Positions 33,143-42,345 of a stretch of DNA of 64,000 bases are shown here, one piece after another. Numbering within the stretch: position 1 is the first letter of the stretch; each line of letters starts with the position of its first letter. A program made the position numbers and the translations under genes. This stretch comes from Pseudomonas spelaei (GTDB taxonomy: Bacteria; Pseudomonadota; Gammaproteobacteria; Pseudomonadales; Pseudomonadaceae): assembly GCF_009724245.1 (NCBI RefSeq), contig NZ_WNNK01000007.1, positions 124,001 through 188,000 of the forward strand, given 5' to 3'. The notes beneath the pieces are model-generated. The model ran no database searches and was not told where the DNA came from. It saw only the letters and a program-made list of their open reading frames with translations.

Positions 33143-34627
33143 CTAGACCACAAACAGATCCACAAACCGATTCACCGGCGTCGCCTCAAGCCGTGCAGGG
33201 TCCTTGCACAAGGCAAAGATCTCGGCACTGCGCTGGGCCGTAAAACGCGTCGCCAGGTTGGCCTTGAACTTGTCTTCCAGCAACGGAATGCCATCCCCCC
33301 GACGGCGACGGTGGCCAATCGGGTACTCCACCACCACCTGCTCGGTGCTGGAGCCGTCCTTGAAAAATACCTGCACCGCGTTGGCAATGGAACGCTTGTC
33401 GGCTTCCAGATATTCGCGGCTGTAGCGCGGCTCTTCGACGATGACCATTTTATCGCGCAGCTCATCGATGATCGGGTGGGCGGCATGGAACTCATCTTCG
33501 TACTGCTCCGCCACCAGATTGCCGAACGCCAGGGGCACGGCGGTCATGTACTGGATGCAGTGATCACGGTCGGCCGCATTGGCCAGTTGGCCCACCTTGG
33601 AGATGATACGAATCGCCGACTCGTGGGTGGTGATGACGATCTTGTCGATCTCATGCAGACGGTTCTTCACTTGAGGGTGCAGAGTCACCGCCGCCTCGCA
33701 GGCCGTTTGCGCGTGGAACTCGGCGGGGAAGCTGATCTTGAACAGCACGTTTTCCATCACGTAAGTGCCGTAGGGCTGAGGCAGGCTGAAGGTACGCTTG
33801 TCTTCGGGCTTGAGCGCCAGGTCCTTGTTGGTGTGGCTGAACAGCACATCGTAGAACCCCCACTGAGGCGCGCTCAATACACCGGGAATGCCCATCTCGC
33901 CACGCATGGCAATGTCCGCCAGGCGCACACCTCGGCTGGACGCATCACCCGCCGCCCACGACTTGCGCGACCCGGCATTCGGCGCATGGCGATAAGTGCG
34001 CAGGGCCTGGCCATCGACAAATGCCTGAGACAGCGCCGACAACAGTTGCTCACGGTTGGCGCCCATCAGCTTGGCGGTGACGGCTGTGGAAGCGACTTTC
34101 ACCAACAGCACATGGTCGAGGCCGACGCGGTTGAAGGAGTTTTCCAGGGCGATCACGCCCTGGATCTCGTGGGCCATGATCATCGCGTCCAGCACCGCAC
34201 GGACGGTCAGCGGCGCATCGCCATTGGCCACGCGCTTTTGCGAGAGGTGGTCGGCGACCGCAAGAATCCCGCCGAGGTTATCGGAAGGATGACCCCATTC
34301 GGCGGCGAGCCAGGTGTCGTTGTAGTCGAGCCAACGGACGATGCAACCGATGTCCCACGCCGCCTTGATCGGGTCCAGGCGAAATGAAGTCCCCGGCACT
34401 CGAGCACCGAACGGCACCACCGTGCCCTCGACGATCGGCCCCAGGTGCTTGGTGCACTCCGGGAAACGCAGGGCCAGCAGGCCGCAACCGAGGGTGTCCA
34501 TCAAGCAGTTGCGGGCAGTGTCCAGGGCGTCGCGAGACTCGATCTTGAAACTCAGAACGTAGTCGGCAATGTCCTGCAGGACCTGATCGTAGTCGGGGCG
34601 GTTGTTTTGGTCGACGTTGGCGCTCAT
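33143..34627 (-). CDS. prpD: 2-methylcitrate dehydratase PrpD
   Basis: PrpD (494 residues) of the MmgE/PrpD family dehydrates 2-methylcitrate in propionate breakdown. Typical segments are [47 protein letters not shown] and [19 protein letters not shown]. It is the last gene of the operon prpR-prpB-prpC-acnD-prpF-prpD. The presence of both AcnD and PrpD is common in pseudomonads, and PrpD may be partly redundant here. Confidence 0.95.
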   Translation of the reverse strand: MSANVDQNNRPDYDQVLQDIADYVLSFKIESRDALDTARNCLMDTLGCGLLALRFPECTKHLGPIVEGTVVPFGARVPGTSFRLDPIKAAWDIGCIVRWLDYNDTWLAAEWGHPSDNLGGILAVADHLSQKRVANGDAPLTVRAVLDAMIMAHEIQGVIALENSFNRVGLDHVLLVKVASTAVTAKLMGANREQLLSALSQAFVDGQALRTYRHAPNAGSRKSWAAGDASSRGVRLADIAMRGEMGIPGVLSAPQWGFYDVLFSHTNKDLALKPEDKRTFSLPQPYGTYVMENVLFKISFPAEFHAQTACEAAVTLHPQVKNRLHEIDKIVITTHESAIRIISKVGQLANAADRDHCIQYMTAVPLAFGNLVAEQYEDEFHAAHPIIDELRDKMVIVEEPRYSREYLEADKRSIANAVQVFFKDGSSTEQVVVEYPIGHRRRRGDGIPLLEDKFKANLATRFTAQRSAEIFALCKDPARLEATPVNRFVDLFVV

Positions 34628-34725
34628 GGCAGTACTCCAAAGGGGTTAGGGGTTGTTCCATCCTCAGGGTCAGGGTTGATGTGTTTTTAAAGGCAGATCT
34701 TGGTGTCTGCCTGATTGATCAATGC

Positions 34726-35916
34726 TTAAAACGCGTCGCCCGGGACACGCACAAAACCTTCCATCAATACCCGCGCACTGCGGCTCATGATGGCTTTCTT
34801 GACGACCCATTCACCGTCCACCTGGCTCGCCTCGGCACCCACCCGCAACGTCCCCGACGGGTGCCCAAACCGCACCGCATTGCGCTCCACACCACCGGCC
34901 GCCAGGTTCACCAGCGTTCCGGAAATCGCCGCTGCCGTGCCGATCGCCACCGCCGCCGTGCCCATCATTGCGTGGTGCAGCTTGCCCATGGACAACGCCC
35001 GCACCAACAGGTCGACATCTGCCGCCTTGATCGCCTTACCGCTGGACGCCACGTAATCCGCAGGCCGAGCCACAAACGCGACCTTGGGTGTGTGCTGGCG
35101 CTGGGCCGCTTCGTCCAGGTGTTTGATCAACCCCATGCGCAACGCACCGTGAGCGCGGATGGTTTCAAACATTGCCAAGGCTTTCGGATCACTGTTGATC
35201 GCGCCTTGCAACTCGGTGCCGGTGTAACCCAGGTCCTGGGCGTTGATGAAAATGGTAGGAATCCCGGCGTTGATCAGCGTTGCCTTGAAGGTACCCACAC
35301 CGGGTACTTCCAGGTCATCCACCAGGTTGCCGGTGGGGAACATCGAACCACCACCGCCCTCTTCTTCCGCCGCCGGGTCCATGAATTCCAACTGCACTTC
35401 AGCGGCCGGAAAGGTCACGCCGTCCAGTTCGAAGTCGCCGGTTTCCTGTACCGCACCGTCGGTGATCGGCACGTGGGCGATGATGGTCTTGCCGATATTG
35501 GCCTGCCAGACCCGCACCACAGCGATGCCGTTTTGCGGGATACGCGCTGCATCCACCAAGCCGTTGCTGATAGCGAAGGACCCCACCGCCGCCGACAAGT
35601 TGCCGCAGTTGCCGCTCCAGTCCACGAACGGCTTGTCGATGGAGACTTGGCCAAACAGGTAGTCAACGTCGTGATCGGCGCGGGTGCTTTTGGCCAGGAT
35701 CACGGTTTTGCTGGTGCTGGACGTAGCGCCGCCCATGCCGTCGATTTGCTTGTCATAGGGATCGGGGCTGCCAATCACCCGCAGCAGCAAGGCATCCCGC
35801 ACGGCACCCGGAACCTGGGCCGACTCGGGCAAATCCTTGAGGCTGAAAAACACGCCTTTGCTGGTACCGCCACGCATGTAAGTGGCGGGAATCTTGATCT
35901 GAGGTACGTGTGCCAT
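34726..35916 (-). CDS. prpF: PrpF, AcnD-accessory aconitate isomerase-like protein
   Basis: PrpF (396 residues) works with AcnD and isomerises trans- to cis-2-methylaconitate. The N terminus (KIPATYMRGGTSKGVFF) and the paired diaminopimelate-epimerase-like halves match the family. The ATG at 35916 follows GAGGAAAACC, which rules out the earlier ATG four codons upstream. It lies between acnD and prpD. Confidence 0.95.
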   Translation of the reverse strand: MAHVPQIKIPATYMRGGTSKGVFFSLKDLPESAQVPGAVRDALLLRVIGSPDPYDKQIDGMGGATSSTSKTVILAKSTRADHDVDYLFGQVSIDKPFVDWSGNCGNLSAAVGSFAISNGLVDAARIPQNGIAVVRVWQANIGKTIIAHVPITDGAVQETGDFELDGVTFPAAEVQLEFMDPAAEEEGGGGSMFPTGNLVDDLEVPGVGTFKATLINAGIPTIFINAQDLGYTGTELQGAINSDPKALAMFETIRAHGALRMGLIKHLDEAAQRQHTPKVAFVARPADYVASSGKAIKAADVDLLVRALSMGKLHHAMMGTAAVAIGTAAAISGTLVNLAAGGVERNAVRFGHPSGTLRVGAEASQVDGEWVVKKAIMSRSARVLMEGFVRVPGDAF

Positions 35917-35958
35917 GGTTTTCCTCATGGGCCGGGGCGCACGCCCCGGCCACAGTTA

Positions 35959-38553
35959 TCAGGCGGTCACTGCCGATTCCAGGAAGTCCTGGGCAAAACG
36001 TTGCAATACGCCGCCCGCCTCGTAGATCGACACTTCTTCGGCGGTGTCCAGGCGACAGGTCACCGGCACTTCGACACGTTCGCCATTCTTGCGGTTGATC
36101 ACCAGGGTCAGCGCCGCACGCGGGGTGCGCTCACCGATCACGTCGTAGGTTTCACTGCCGTCAATCTTCAGGGTCTTGCGGTCGGTGCCCGGCAGGAACT
36201 CCAGTGGCAACACGCCCATGCCCACCAGGTTGGTGCGGTGAATACGCTCGAAGCCTTCGGCGGCAATCGCTTCCACACCCGCCAGACGCACGCCTTTGGC
36301 TGCCCAGTCCCGGGACGAACCCTGGCCGTAGTCGGCGCCGGCAATGATGATCAGCGGCTGCTTGCGCTCCATGTAGGTTTCGATGGCTTCCCACATCCGC
36401 GTGACCTGGCCTTCCGGCTCAAGACGCGTCAGCGAACCCTGCTTGACCTTGCCGTTTTCCACGACCATTTCGTTGAACAGTTTCGGGTTGGCGAAGGTGG
36501 CGCGTTGGGCGGTCAGGTGGTCGCCACGGTGCGTCGCATAGGAGTTGAAGTCGACTTCCGGCAAGCCCATTTTCGCCAGGTATTCGCCGGCGGCGCTGTC
36601 CAACATGATTGCGTTGGAGGGCGACAAGTGGTCCGTGGTGATGTTGTCCGGCAGCACCGCCAGCGGGCGCATGCCCTTGAGCGGCCGCGCTCCGGCCAGC
36701 GCACCTTCCCAGTACGGCGGACGGCGAATGTAGGTGCTCTGTGGACGCCAGTCGTACAGCGGCTCGACTTTCGGGCCGGTGTCTTCATGGATGGCGAACA
36801 TCGGGATGTAGACCTTGCGGAACTGCTCCGGCTTGACCGACGCCTTGACCACTGCGTCGATTTCTTCGTCGCTCGGCCAGATGTCCTTCAGGCGAATTTC
36901 CTTGCCATTCGCATCCAGTCCCAGCACGTCTTTTTCGATGTCGAAACGGATGGTGCCGGCAATCGCATAGGCAACCACCAGCGGCGGCGACGCAAGGAAC
37001 GCTTGCTTGGCGTACGGGTGAATACGCCCATCAAAGTTGCGGTTGCCCGACAACACGGCGGTGGCGTACAGGTCACGGTCGATGATTTCTTGCTGGATCA
37101 CCGGGTCGAGCGCGCCGGACATGCCGTTGCACGTGGTGCAGGCAAACGCCACGACACCAAAGCCCAATTGCTCCAGCTCCGTGGTCAACCCGGCTTCGTC
37201 CAGGTACATGGCCACGGTTTTCGAACCCGGCGCCAGGGACGACTTGACCCACGGCTTGCGGGTCAACCCCAGTTTGTTGGCGTTGCGCGCCAGCAGGCCG
37301 GCGGCAATCACGTTGCGTGGGTTACTGGTGTTGGTGCAACTGGTGATGGCGGCGATGATCACGGCACCGTCAGGCATTTGCCCTGGCACATCATCCCACT
37401 GGCCAGAAATGCCCTTGGCCGCCAGATCGCTGGTGGCGACACGGGCGTGCGGGTTGCTCGGGCCGGCCATGTTGCGCACCACCGAGGACAAATCGAAGGT
37501 CAGGCCACGCTCGTATTGCGCGCCCTTGAGGTCATCGGCCCACAAGCCGGTGTGGCGGGCGTATTGCTCCACCAACGCCACTTGCTCGTCTTCACGGCCA
37601 GTGAGTTTCAGGTACGCGATGGTCTGCGGGTCGATGTAGAACATCGCCGCCGTGGCACCGTATTCCGGGGCCATATTGGAGATGGTCGCACGGTCGCCAA
37701 GGGTCAGGTTTGAAGCACCTTCACCGAAGAACTCCAGCCACGCGCCGACAACTTTTTGCTGGCGCAGGAACTCGGTCAACGCCAGCACCATATCGGTGGC
37801 GGTGATGCCCGGCTGCAGCTTGCCCGTCAGCTCCACGCCGACGCTTTCCGGCAGGCGCATCCACGAGGCGCGGCCGAGCATCACACTCTCGGCTTCCAGG
37901 CCACCGACGCCAATGGCGATCACGCCCAGGGCGTCAACGTGTGGGGTGTGGCTGTCGGTGCCGACGCAGGTATCAGGGAACGCCACGCCGTCACGTACCT
38001 GAATCACCGGAGACATTTTCTCCAGGTTGATCTGGTGCATGATGCCGTTGCCCGGCGGGATCACGTCGACGTTCTTGAAGGCCTTTTTGGTCCACTCGAT
38101 AAAGTGGAAACGGTCTTCGTTGCGGCGGTCTTCGATGGCGCGGTTTTTCTCGAACGCATCCGGATCAAACCCGCCGCTTTCCACGGCCAGGGAGTGGTCG
38201 ACAATCAGTTGGGTCGGCACCACCGGGTTGACCTGGGCCGGGTCGCCGCCTTGCAGGGCAATGGCGTCGCGCAGCCCGGCAAGGTCCACCAGGGCGGTCT
38301 GGCCGAGGATGTCGTGGCACACCACGCGCGCCGGGAACCAGGGGAAGTCGAGGTCGCGCTTGCGTTCGATCAGTTGGCTCAGGGACGCATTGAGGGTCGC
38401 CGGGTCGCAGCGGCGCACCAGGTTTTCTGCCAGCACGCGGGAGGTGTACGGCAAGGTCGCGTAGGCGCCGGGAGTGATTGCATCGACAGCCGCACGGGCG
38501 TCGTAGAAATCCAGTCGGCTGCCGGGCAGGGGTTTGCGGTGTTCAGTGTTCAT
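35959..38553 (-). CDS. acnD: Fe/S-dependent 2-methylisocitrate dehydratase AcnD
   Basis: AcnD (864 residues) is an aconitase-family [4Fe-4S] enzyme converting 2-methylcitrate to 2-methylaconitate. Cluster cysteines lie in AITSCTNTSNP and CTTCNGMSG. The substrate-side GADYGQGSSRDWAAKG lies in the swivel domain. The ATG at 38553 is chosen over one 16 codons earlier because MNTEHRKPLPGSRLDF is the usual family start. A REP doublet separates it from prpC. Confidence 0.95.
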   Translation of the reverse strand: MNTEHRKPLPGSRLDFYDARAAVDAITPGAYATLPYTSRVLAENLVRRCDPATLNASLSQLIERKRDLDFPWFPARVVCHDILGQTALVDLAGLRDAIALQGGDPAQVNPVVPTQLIVDHSLAVESGGFDPDAFEKNRAIEDRRNEDRFHFIEWTKKAFKNVDVIPPGNGIMHQINLEKMSPVIQVRDGVAFPDTCVGTDSHTPHVDALGVIAIGVGGLEAESVMLGRASWMRLPESVGVELTGKLQPGITATDMVLALTEFLRQQKVVGAWLEFFGEGASNLTLGDRATISNMAPEYGATAAMFYIDPQTIAYLKLTGREDEQVALVEQYARHTGLWADDLKGAQYERGLTFDLSSVVRNMAGPSNPHARVATSDLAAKGISGQWDDVPGQMPDGAVIIAAITSCTNTSNPRNVIAAGLLARNANKLGLTRKPWVKSSLAPGSKTVAMYLDEAGLTTELEQLGFGVVAFACTTCNGMSGALDPVIQQEIIDRDLYATAVLSGNRNFDGRIHPYAKQAFLASPPLVVAYAIAGTIRFDIEKDVLGLDANGKEIRLKDIWPSDEEIDAVVKASVKPEQFRKVYIPMFAIHEDTGPKVEPLYDWRPQSTYIRRPPYWEGALAGARPLKGMRPLAVLPDNITTDHLSPSNAIMLDSAAGEYLAKMGLPEVDFNSYATHRGDHLTAQRATFANPKLFNEMVVENGKVKQGSLTRLEPEGQVTRMWEAIETYMERKQPLIIIAGADYGQGSSRDWAAKGVRLAGVEAIAAEGFERIHRTNLVGMGVLPLEFLPGTDRKTLKIDGSETYDVIGERTPRAALTLVINRKNGERVEVPVTCRLDTAEEVSIYEAGGVLQRFAQDFLESAVTA

Positions 38554-38623
38554 GGACTGGGACTCGATCACGGTAAGGTGTACGGCAAAAACCTGCGGCA
38601 TTGGCCTGAATGAACACGGTCCC

Positions 38624-38715
38624 TGTGGGAGCCGGGCTTGCCCGCGATGACTGAGTCACTTTCAACACTTTTGTCGACAGTGATACCGCTATCGCGGGCA
38701 AGCCCGGCTCCCACA
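38624..38715. repeat. REP doublet inside the prp operon, between prpC and acnD
   Basis: A 25-base arm at 38624-38648 (TGTGGGAGCCGGGCTTGCCC then GCGAT) is repeated perfectly inverted at 38691-38715. It lies between two genes that should be co-transcribed, so it may affect mRNA stability or relative expression. Confidence 0.92.
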
Positions 38716-38762
38716 TTGATCCGGTTTCAAACATGAAAGCCGGCGCCTCAGATTCCCACTGC

Positions 38763-39890
38763 TCAGCGACGTTCGATTGGCACGAACTTGCGCTGTTCAA
38801 CGCCGACGTACTCGGCGCTCGGACGGATGATGCGGTTGTTGGCACGCTGCTCGAACACATGCGCCGCCCAGCCAGTCAGGCGCGAGCAGACGAAAATCGG
38901 TGTGAACAGCTTGGTCGGGATGCCCATGAAGTGGTACGCCGAGGCATGGTAGAAGTCGGCGTTGGGGAACAACTTCTTCTGCTCCCACATGGTCTTGTCG
39001 ATCGCTTCGGAGACCGCGAACAACACTTTGTCGCCCACTTCGTCCGCGAGTTTTTTCGACCAGCCCTTGATCACTTCATTACGCGGGTCGCTGTCCTTAT
39101 AGATCGCGTGACCGAAGCCCATGATCTTGTCCTTGCGCTCGAGCATGCCGAGGGTGCCCTTCACCGCGTCTTCCGGTGACGAGAAACGCTCGATCATCTC
39201 CATTGCCGCTTCGTTGGCGCCGCCATGCAACGGGCCGCGCAGGGAACCGATGGCCGCAGTGACACAGGAATACAGGTCCGACAGGGTAGAAGCACACACC
39301 CGTGCGGTGAAGGTCGAAGCGTTGAATTCATGCTCGGCATAGAGGATCAACGAGACGTTCATCACCTTGACGTGCAATTCACTCGGTTTCTTGTCGTGCA
39401 ACAGGTGCAGAAAGTGGCCGCCGATGGAAGCTTCGTCGGTCACGCAGTTGATGCGTTTACCGTCATGGCTGAAGCGATACCAGTAGCACATGATCGCCGG
39501 GAACGCGGCCAGCAGGCGGTCGGTGACGTCGTGCTGGGCGGAGAAATCCTTCTCCGGTTCGATATTGCCCAGGAACGAGCAACCGGTGCGCATCACGTCC
39601 ATCGGGTGGGCGTCGGCGGGGATGCGTTCCAGCACCTCTTTCAGCGCTTGGGGCAGGTCACGCAGCTTGCTCAGCTTGGCGGTGTAGGCCGCCAGCTCGG
39701 ATTGAGTCGGCAGTTCGCCGTAGAGCAGCAGGTAGGCAACCTCTTCAAACTGCGCATCGGCAGCCAGCTCGCGCACGTCATAACCGCGATAGGTCAGGCC
39801 GGCACCGGCCTGGCCCACGGTGGACAGTGCGGTCTGCCCGGCTACCTGGCCACGCAGGCCAGCTCCACTCAGTACTTTTGCTTCGGCCAT
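38763..39890 (-). CDS. prpC: 2-methylcitrate synthase
   Basis: PrpC (375 residues) condenses propionyl-CoA with oxaloacetate. Citrate-synthase motifs include GLTYRGYDVRELA, GPLHGGANEAAMEMI and IMGFGHAIYKDSDPR with catalytic His/Asp residues. The ATG at 39890 follows GGAGAAG. The short length is typical of PrpC as against hexameric citrate synthase. Confidence 0.95.
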   Translation of the reverse strand: MAEAKVLSGAGLRGQVAGQTALSTVGQAGAGLTYRGYDVRELAADAQFEEVAYLLLYGELPTQSELAAYTAKLSKLRDLPQALKEVLERIPADAHPMDVMRTGCSFLGNIEPEKDFSAQHDVTDRLLAAFPAIMCYWYRFSHDGKRINCVTDEASIGGHFLHLLHDKKPSELHVKVMNVSLILYAEHEFNASTFTARVCASTLSDLYSCVTAAIGSLRGPLHGGANEAAMEMIERFSSPEDAVKGTLGMLERKDKIMGFGHAIYKDSDPRNEVIKGWSKKLADEVGDKVLFAVSEAIDKTMWEQKKLFPNADFYHASAYHFMGIPTKLFTPIFVCSRLTGWAAHVFEQRANNRIIRPSAEYVGVEQRKFVPIERR

Positions 39891-39930
39891 TGTCTTCTCC
39901 AATCTTGAATTTATTTGGGAGCCGCGCGCC

Positions 39931-40824
39931 TTACTTCTTGGCGGCGAACAGCGCGTCGAGCTTCTGCTCGAAAGTGTGGTAGTCGATACGATCGTACAAC
40001 TCCATGCGGGTTTGCATGGTGTCGATCACATTCTGTTGGGTACCGTCGCGACGGATCGCGGTGTAGACGTTTTCGGCAGCCTTGTTCATGGCGCGGAAGG
40101 CCGAGAGCGGGTACAGCACGATAGAAACATCGGCAGATTTCAGTTGATCGACGGTGTACAGAGGTGTGGAGCCAAATTCGGTGATGTTGGCGAGGATCGG
40201 TGCCTTCACGCGGGCAGCAAACAGCTTGTACATCTCCAGCTCGGTGATGGCTTCCGGGAACACCATGTCGGCGCCAGCCTCAATGCAGGCGGCGGCACGT
40301 TCCAGGGCCGATTCCAGGCCTTCGACGGCCAGGGCGTCGGTGCGGGCCATGATCACGAAGCTGTCATCGGTGCGGGCATCGACGGCCGCCTTGATGCGGT
40401 CGACCATTTCCTGCTGCGACACGATTTCTTTATTAGGACGATGGCCGCAACGCTTGGCACCCACCTGGTCTTCAATATGGATCGCGGCGGCGCCGAACTT
40501 GATCATCGACTTGACGGTGCGCGCCACGTTGAACGCCGAGGAGCCGAAACCGGTGTCCACGTCCACCAACAGCGGCAGGTCGCACACGTCCGTGATGCGG
40601 CGTACGTCGGTCAGTACGTCATCCAGGCCGGTAATGCCCAGGTCCGGCACGCCCAGGGAGCCTGCGGCCACCCCGCCACCGGACAGGTAAATCGCCTTGA
40701 AGCCGGCGCGTTTGGCCAGCAGGGCGTGGTTGGCGTTGATCGCGCCAACCACCTGCAACGGCTGTTCGCTGGCGACCGCGTCACGGAAACGCTGGCCTGG
40801 AGTGCTGTTGTTATTGGAACTCAT
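39931..40824 (-). CDS. prpB: 2-methylisocitrate lyase
   Basis: PrpB (297 residues) splits 2-methylisocitrate into pyruvate and succinate. Family motifs are [28 protein letters not shown] and the catalytic loop [17 protein letters not shown] with the KRCGH active site. It is the first enzyme gene after the regulator, 11 bases downstream of its stop. Confidence 0.97.
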   Translation of the reverse strand: MSSNNNSTPGQRFRDAVASEQPLQVVGAINANHALLAKRAGFKAIYLSGGGVAAGSLGVPDLGITGLDDVLTDVRRITDVCDLPLLVDVDTGFGSSAFNVARTVKSMIKFGAAAIHIEDQVGAKRCGHRPNKEIVSQQEMVDRIKAAVDARTDDSFVIMARTDALAVEGLESALERAAACIEAGADMVFPEAITELEMYKLFAARVKAPILANITEFGSTPLYTVDQLKSADVSIVLYPLSAFRAMNKAAENVYTAIRRDGTQQNVIDTMQTRMELYDRIDYHTFEQKLDALFAAKK

Positions 40825-40835
40825 GACTCACCTCT

Positions 40836-41531
40836 CTAGGGGGCGCACTCTGGAAAGTGACGCGCGATATTGCGTTTGGAAGCGCCGATATGGCGGCGCA
40901 TCAACAACTCGGCCAGTTCTCCGTCGCGATCGGCAATCGCGTCGAGAATCCGGTGATGTTCGGCAAAGGCCTGGCGTGGACGATTGGGCGTGGCGGAAAA
41001 CTGGATGCGGTACATGCGCACCAGTTGATACAGCTCGCCGCACAACATTTGGGTCAAGGTGCGGTTGCCGGCGCCTTGAATGATCCGGTAATGAAAATCG
41101 AAGTCGCCTTCCTGCTGGTAGTAGCCGACGCCGGCCTGGAACGCGGCATCGCGCTCATGGGTGTGCAGCACCTGGCGCAGTTCCTCGATTTCTTCATCGG
41201 TCATGCGCTCGGCGGCCAGGCGACAGGCCATGCCTTCCAGGGATTCGCGAATTTCGTAAAGCTCAATCAGTTCGGCATGGCTGAGGGAAACAACCCGCGC
41301 GCCAACGTGAGGGATGCGCACCAGCAGGCGCTGGCCTTCCAGGCGATGGATCGCCTCGCGCAGCGGGCCACGGCTGATGCCATAGGTGCGGGCCAGTTCC
41401 GGCTCGGAAATCTTGCTGCCGGGGGCGATTTCGCCCTTGACGATGGCGGCCTGAATGCGGCGAAAGACGTTCTCCGACATGGTCTTGGATTCATCCGATG
41501 TCGCCACCGGGGCTTCCGATTGATCCAGCAT
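40836..41531 (-). CDS. GntR-family (FCD domain) regulator of the prp operon
   Basis: This 231-residue regulator has a GntR winged helix (about 20-90; ISEPELARTYGISRGPLREAIHRLEGQRLLV) and an all-helical FCD effector domain. As first gene of the methylcitrate operon it most likely represses it and responds to methylcitrate or a related acid. Two copies of CATATTGTCGACA, one at the start codon and one about 70 bases upstream, are the likely operators and imply autoregulation. It differs from the sigma-54-dependent PrpR of enterobacteria. Confidence 0.9.
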   Translation of the reverse strand: MLDQSEAPVATSDESKTMSENVFRRIQAAIVKGEIAPGSKISEPELARTYGISRGPLREAIHRLEGQRLLVRIPHVGARVVSLSHAELIELYEIRESLEGMACRLAAERMTDEEIEELRQVLHTHERDAAFQAGVGYYQQEGDFDFHYRIIQGAGNRTLTQMLCGELYQLVRMYRIQFSATPNRPRQAFAEHHRILDAIADRDGELAELLMRRHIGASKRNIARHFPECAP

Positions 41532-41616
41532 ATTGTCGACACCTTTAAAAGCAATGTCGCAAAAACTAGCCAATCAGCCCTTAATAGTCAAAGAATAAAT
41601 ACATATTGTCGACAAT
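41529..41616. promoter_or_regulatory. Operators of the prp GntR regulator
   Basis: ATTGTCGACAAT (41605-41616) is a perfect 12-base palindrome. The 13-base sequence CATATTGTCGACA occurs at 41602-41614 and again at 41529-41541, where it covers the regulator's start codon. The remaining spacer up to 41803 shows no other clear element. Confidence 0.65.
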
Positions 41617-41803
41617 CGTCTAATAACCACCCGTATACCGCCAGAGGTCATGGCCGCCTGCCAGCGCTGGCGTCAGAAAACCTTCATGTTAGAATGCCCG
41701 CCGCTTTTGCCTGACATCATTGGATGAAAAGGCGCACGAGGGAGCTTGCGCAGCAATGCCAGTCGCCTTGAATTGAACATCGCACTGCACCGCGTCAGGA
41801 TTT

Positions 41804-42340
41804 ATGAGACTCAAGCCCTTCTCCCTATTGTTTTGCCTATCGTTGCTGCCCGGTCTTGGCTTCGCTGCCGAGAAGACCGTGTATGGCCTCAACGAATACG
41901 CCCATTTGGCCGGCATTGACCTGCAAGTGCCCGCCAAACTCGACACCGGCGCCAAAACGGCATCGCTGAGCGCCCGAGACATCAAGCGCTTCAAGCGTAA
42001 CGGCGAATCCTGGGTGCGTTTCTACCTGGCCATCGACACCGCACATTCTCACCCCATCGAACGCCCCCTGGAGCGCGTCAGCAAGATCAAGCGCCGCGCC
42101 GACGACTACGACGCCGATGCGGGCAAGCAGTACACCGCGCGCCCGGTGATTGCCCTCGACATCTGCATGGGTACCGCTTTACGCAGCATCGAAGTGAACT
42201 TGACTGACCGCAGCACTTTCCAATACCCGCTGCTGATTGGCTCCGAAGCCTTGAAACGCTTTGATGCGCTGGTCGACCCCAGTCTCAAATACGCGGCGGG
42301 CAAACCTGCCTGCGCCACTGACGCTCATACCGCTGAGTAA
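41804..42340 (+). CDS. Secreted retropepsin-like protease-family protein (often annotated ATP-dependent zinc protease)
   Basis: The 178 residues start with a signal peptide (LFCLSLLPGLGFAAEK) followed by a retropepsin-like aspartic-protease domain. The active-site type motif is D47-T-G-A in PAKLDTGAKTASLSARDI; LLIGSEALKRFDALVDPS comes later. The usual database name as a zinc protease is not supported by any zinc motif. It lies five bases upstream of the inactive transglutaminase-7TM gene. The three-gene set is conserved and includes an ATP-grasp ligase, so it may process peptides in the periplasm. Confidence 0.8.
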   Translation: MRLKPFSLLFCLSLLPGLGFAAEKTVYGLNEYAHLAGIDLQVPAKLDTGAKTASLSARDIKRFKRNGESWVRFYLAIDTAHSHPIERPLERVSKIKRRADDYDADAGKQYTARPVIALDICMGTALRSIEVNLTDRSTFQYPLLIGSEALKRFDALVDPSLKYAAGKPACATDAHTAE

Positions 42341-42345
42341 TTTCA

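Noticed and set aside
34681..37713. Very long open frame on the plus strand (about 1010 codons) opposite prpF and acnD
   Set aside because: It lies antisense to two clear enzyme genes, has no ribosome site and its composition is that of a GC-rich shadow frame.
41804..42340. Annotation as an ATP-dependent zinc protease
   Set aside because: There is no HExxH or nucleotide-binding motif; the DTGA segment supports a retropepsin-like fold.
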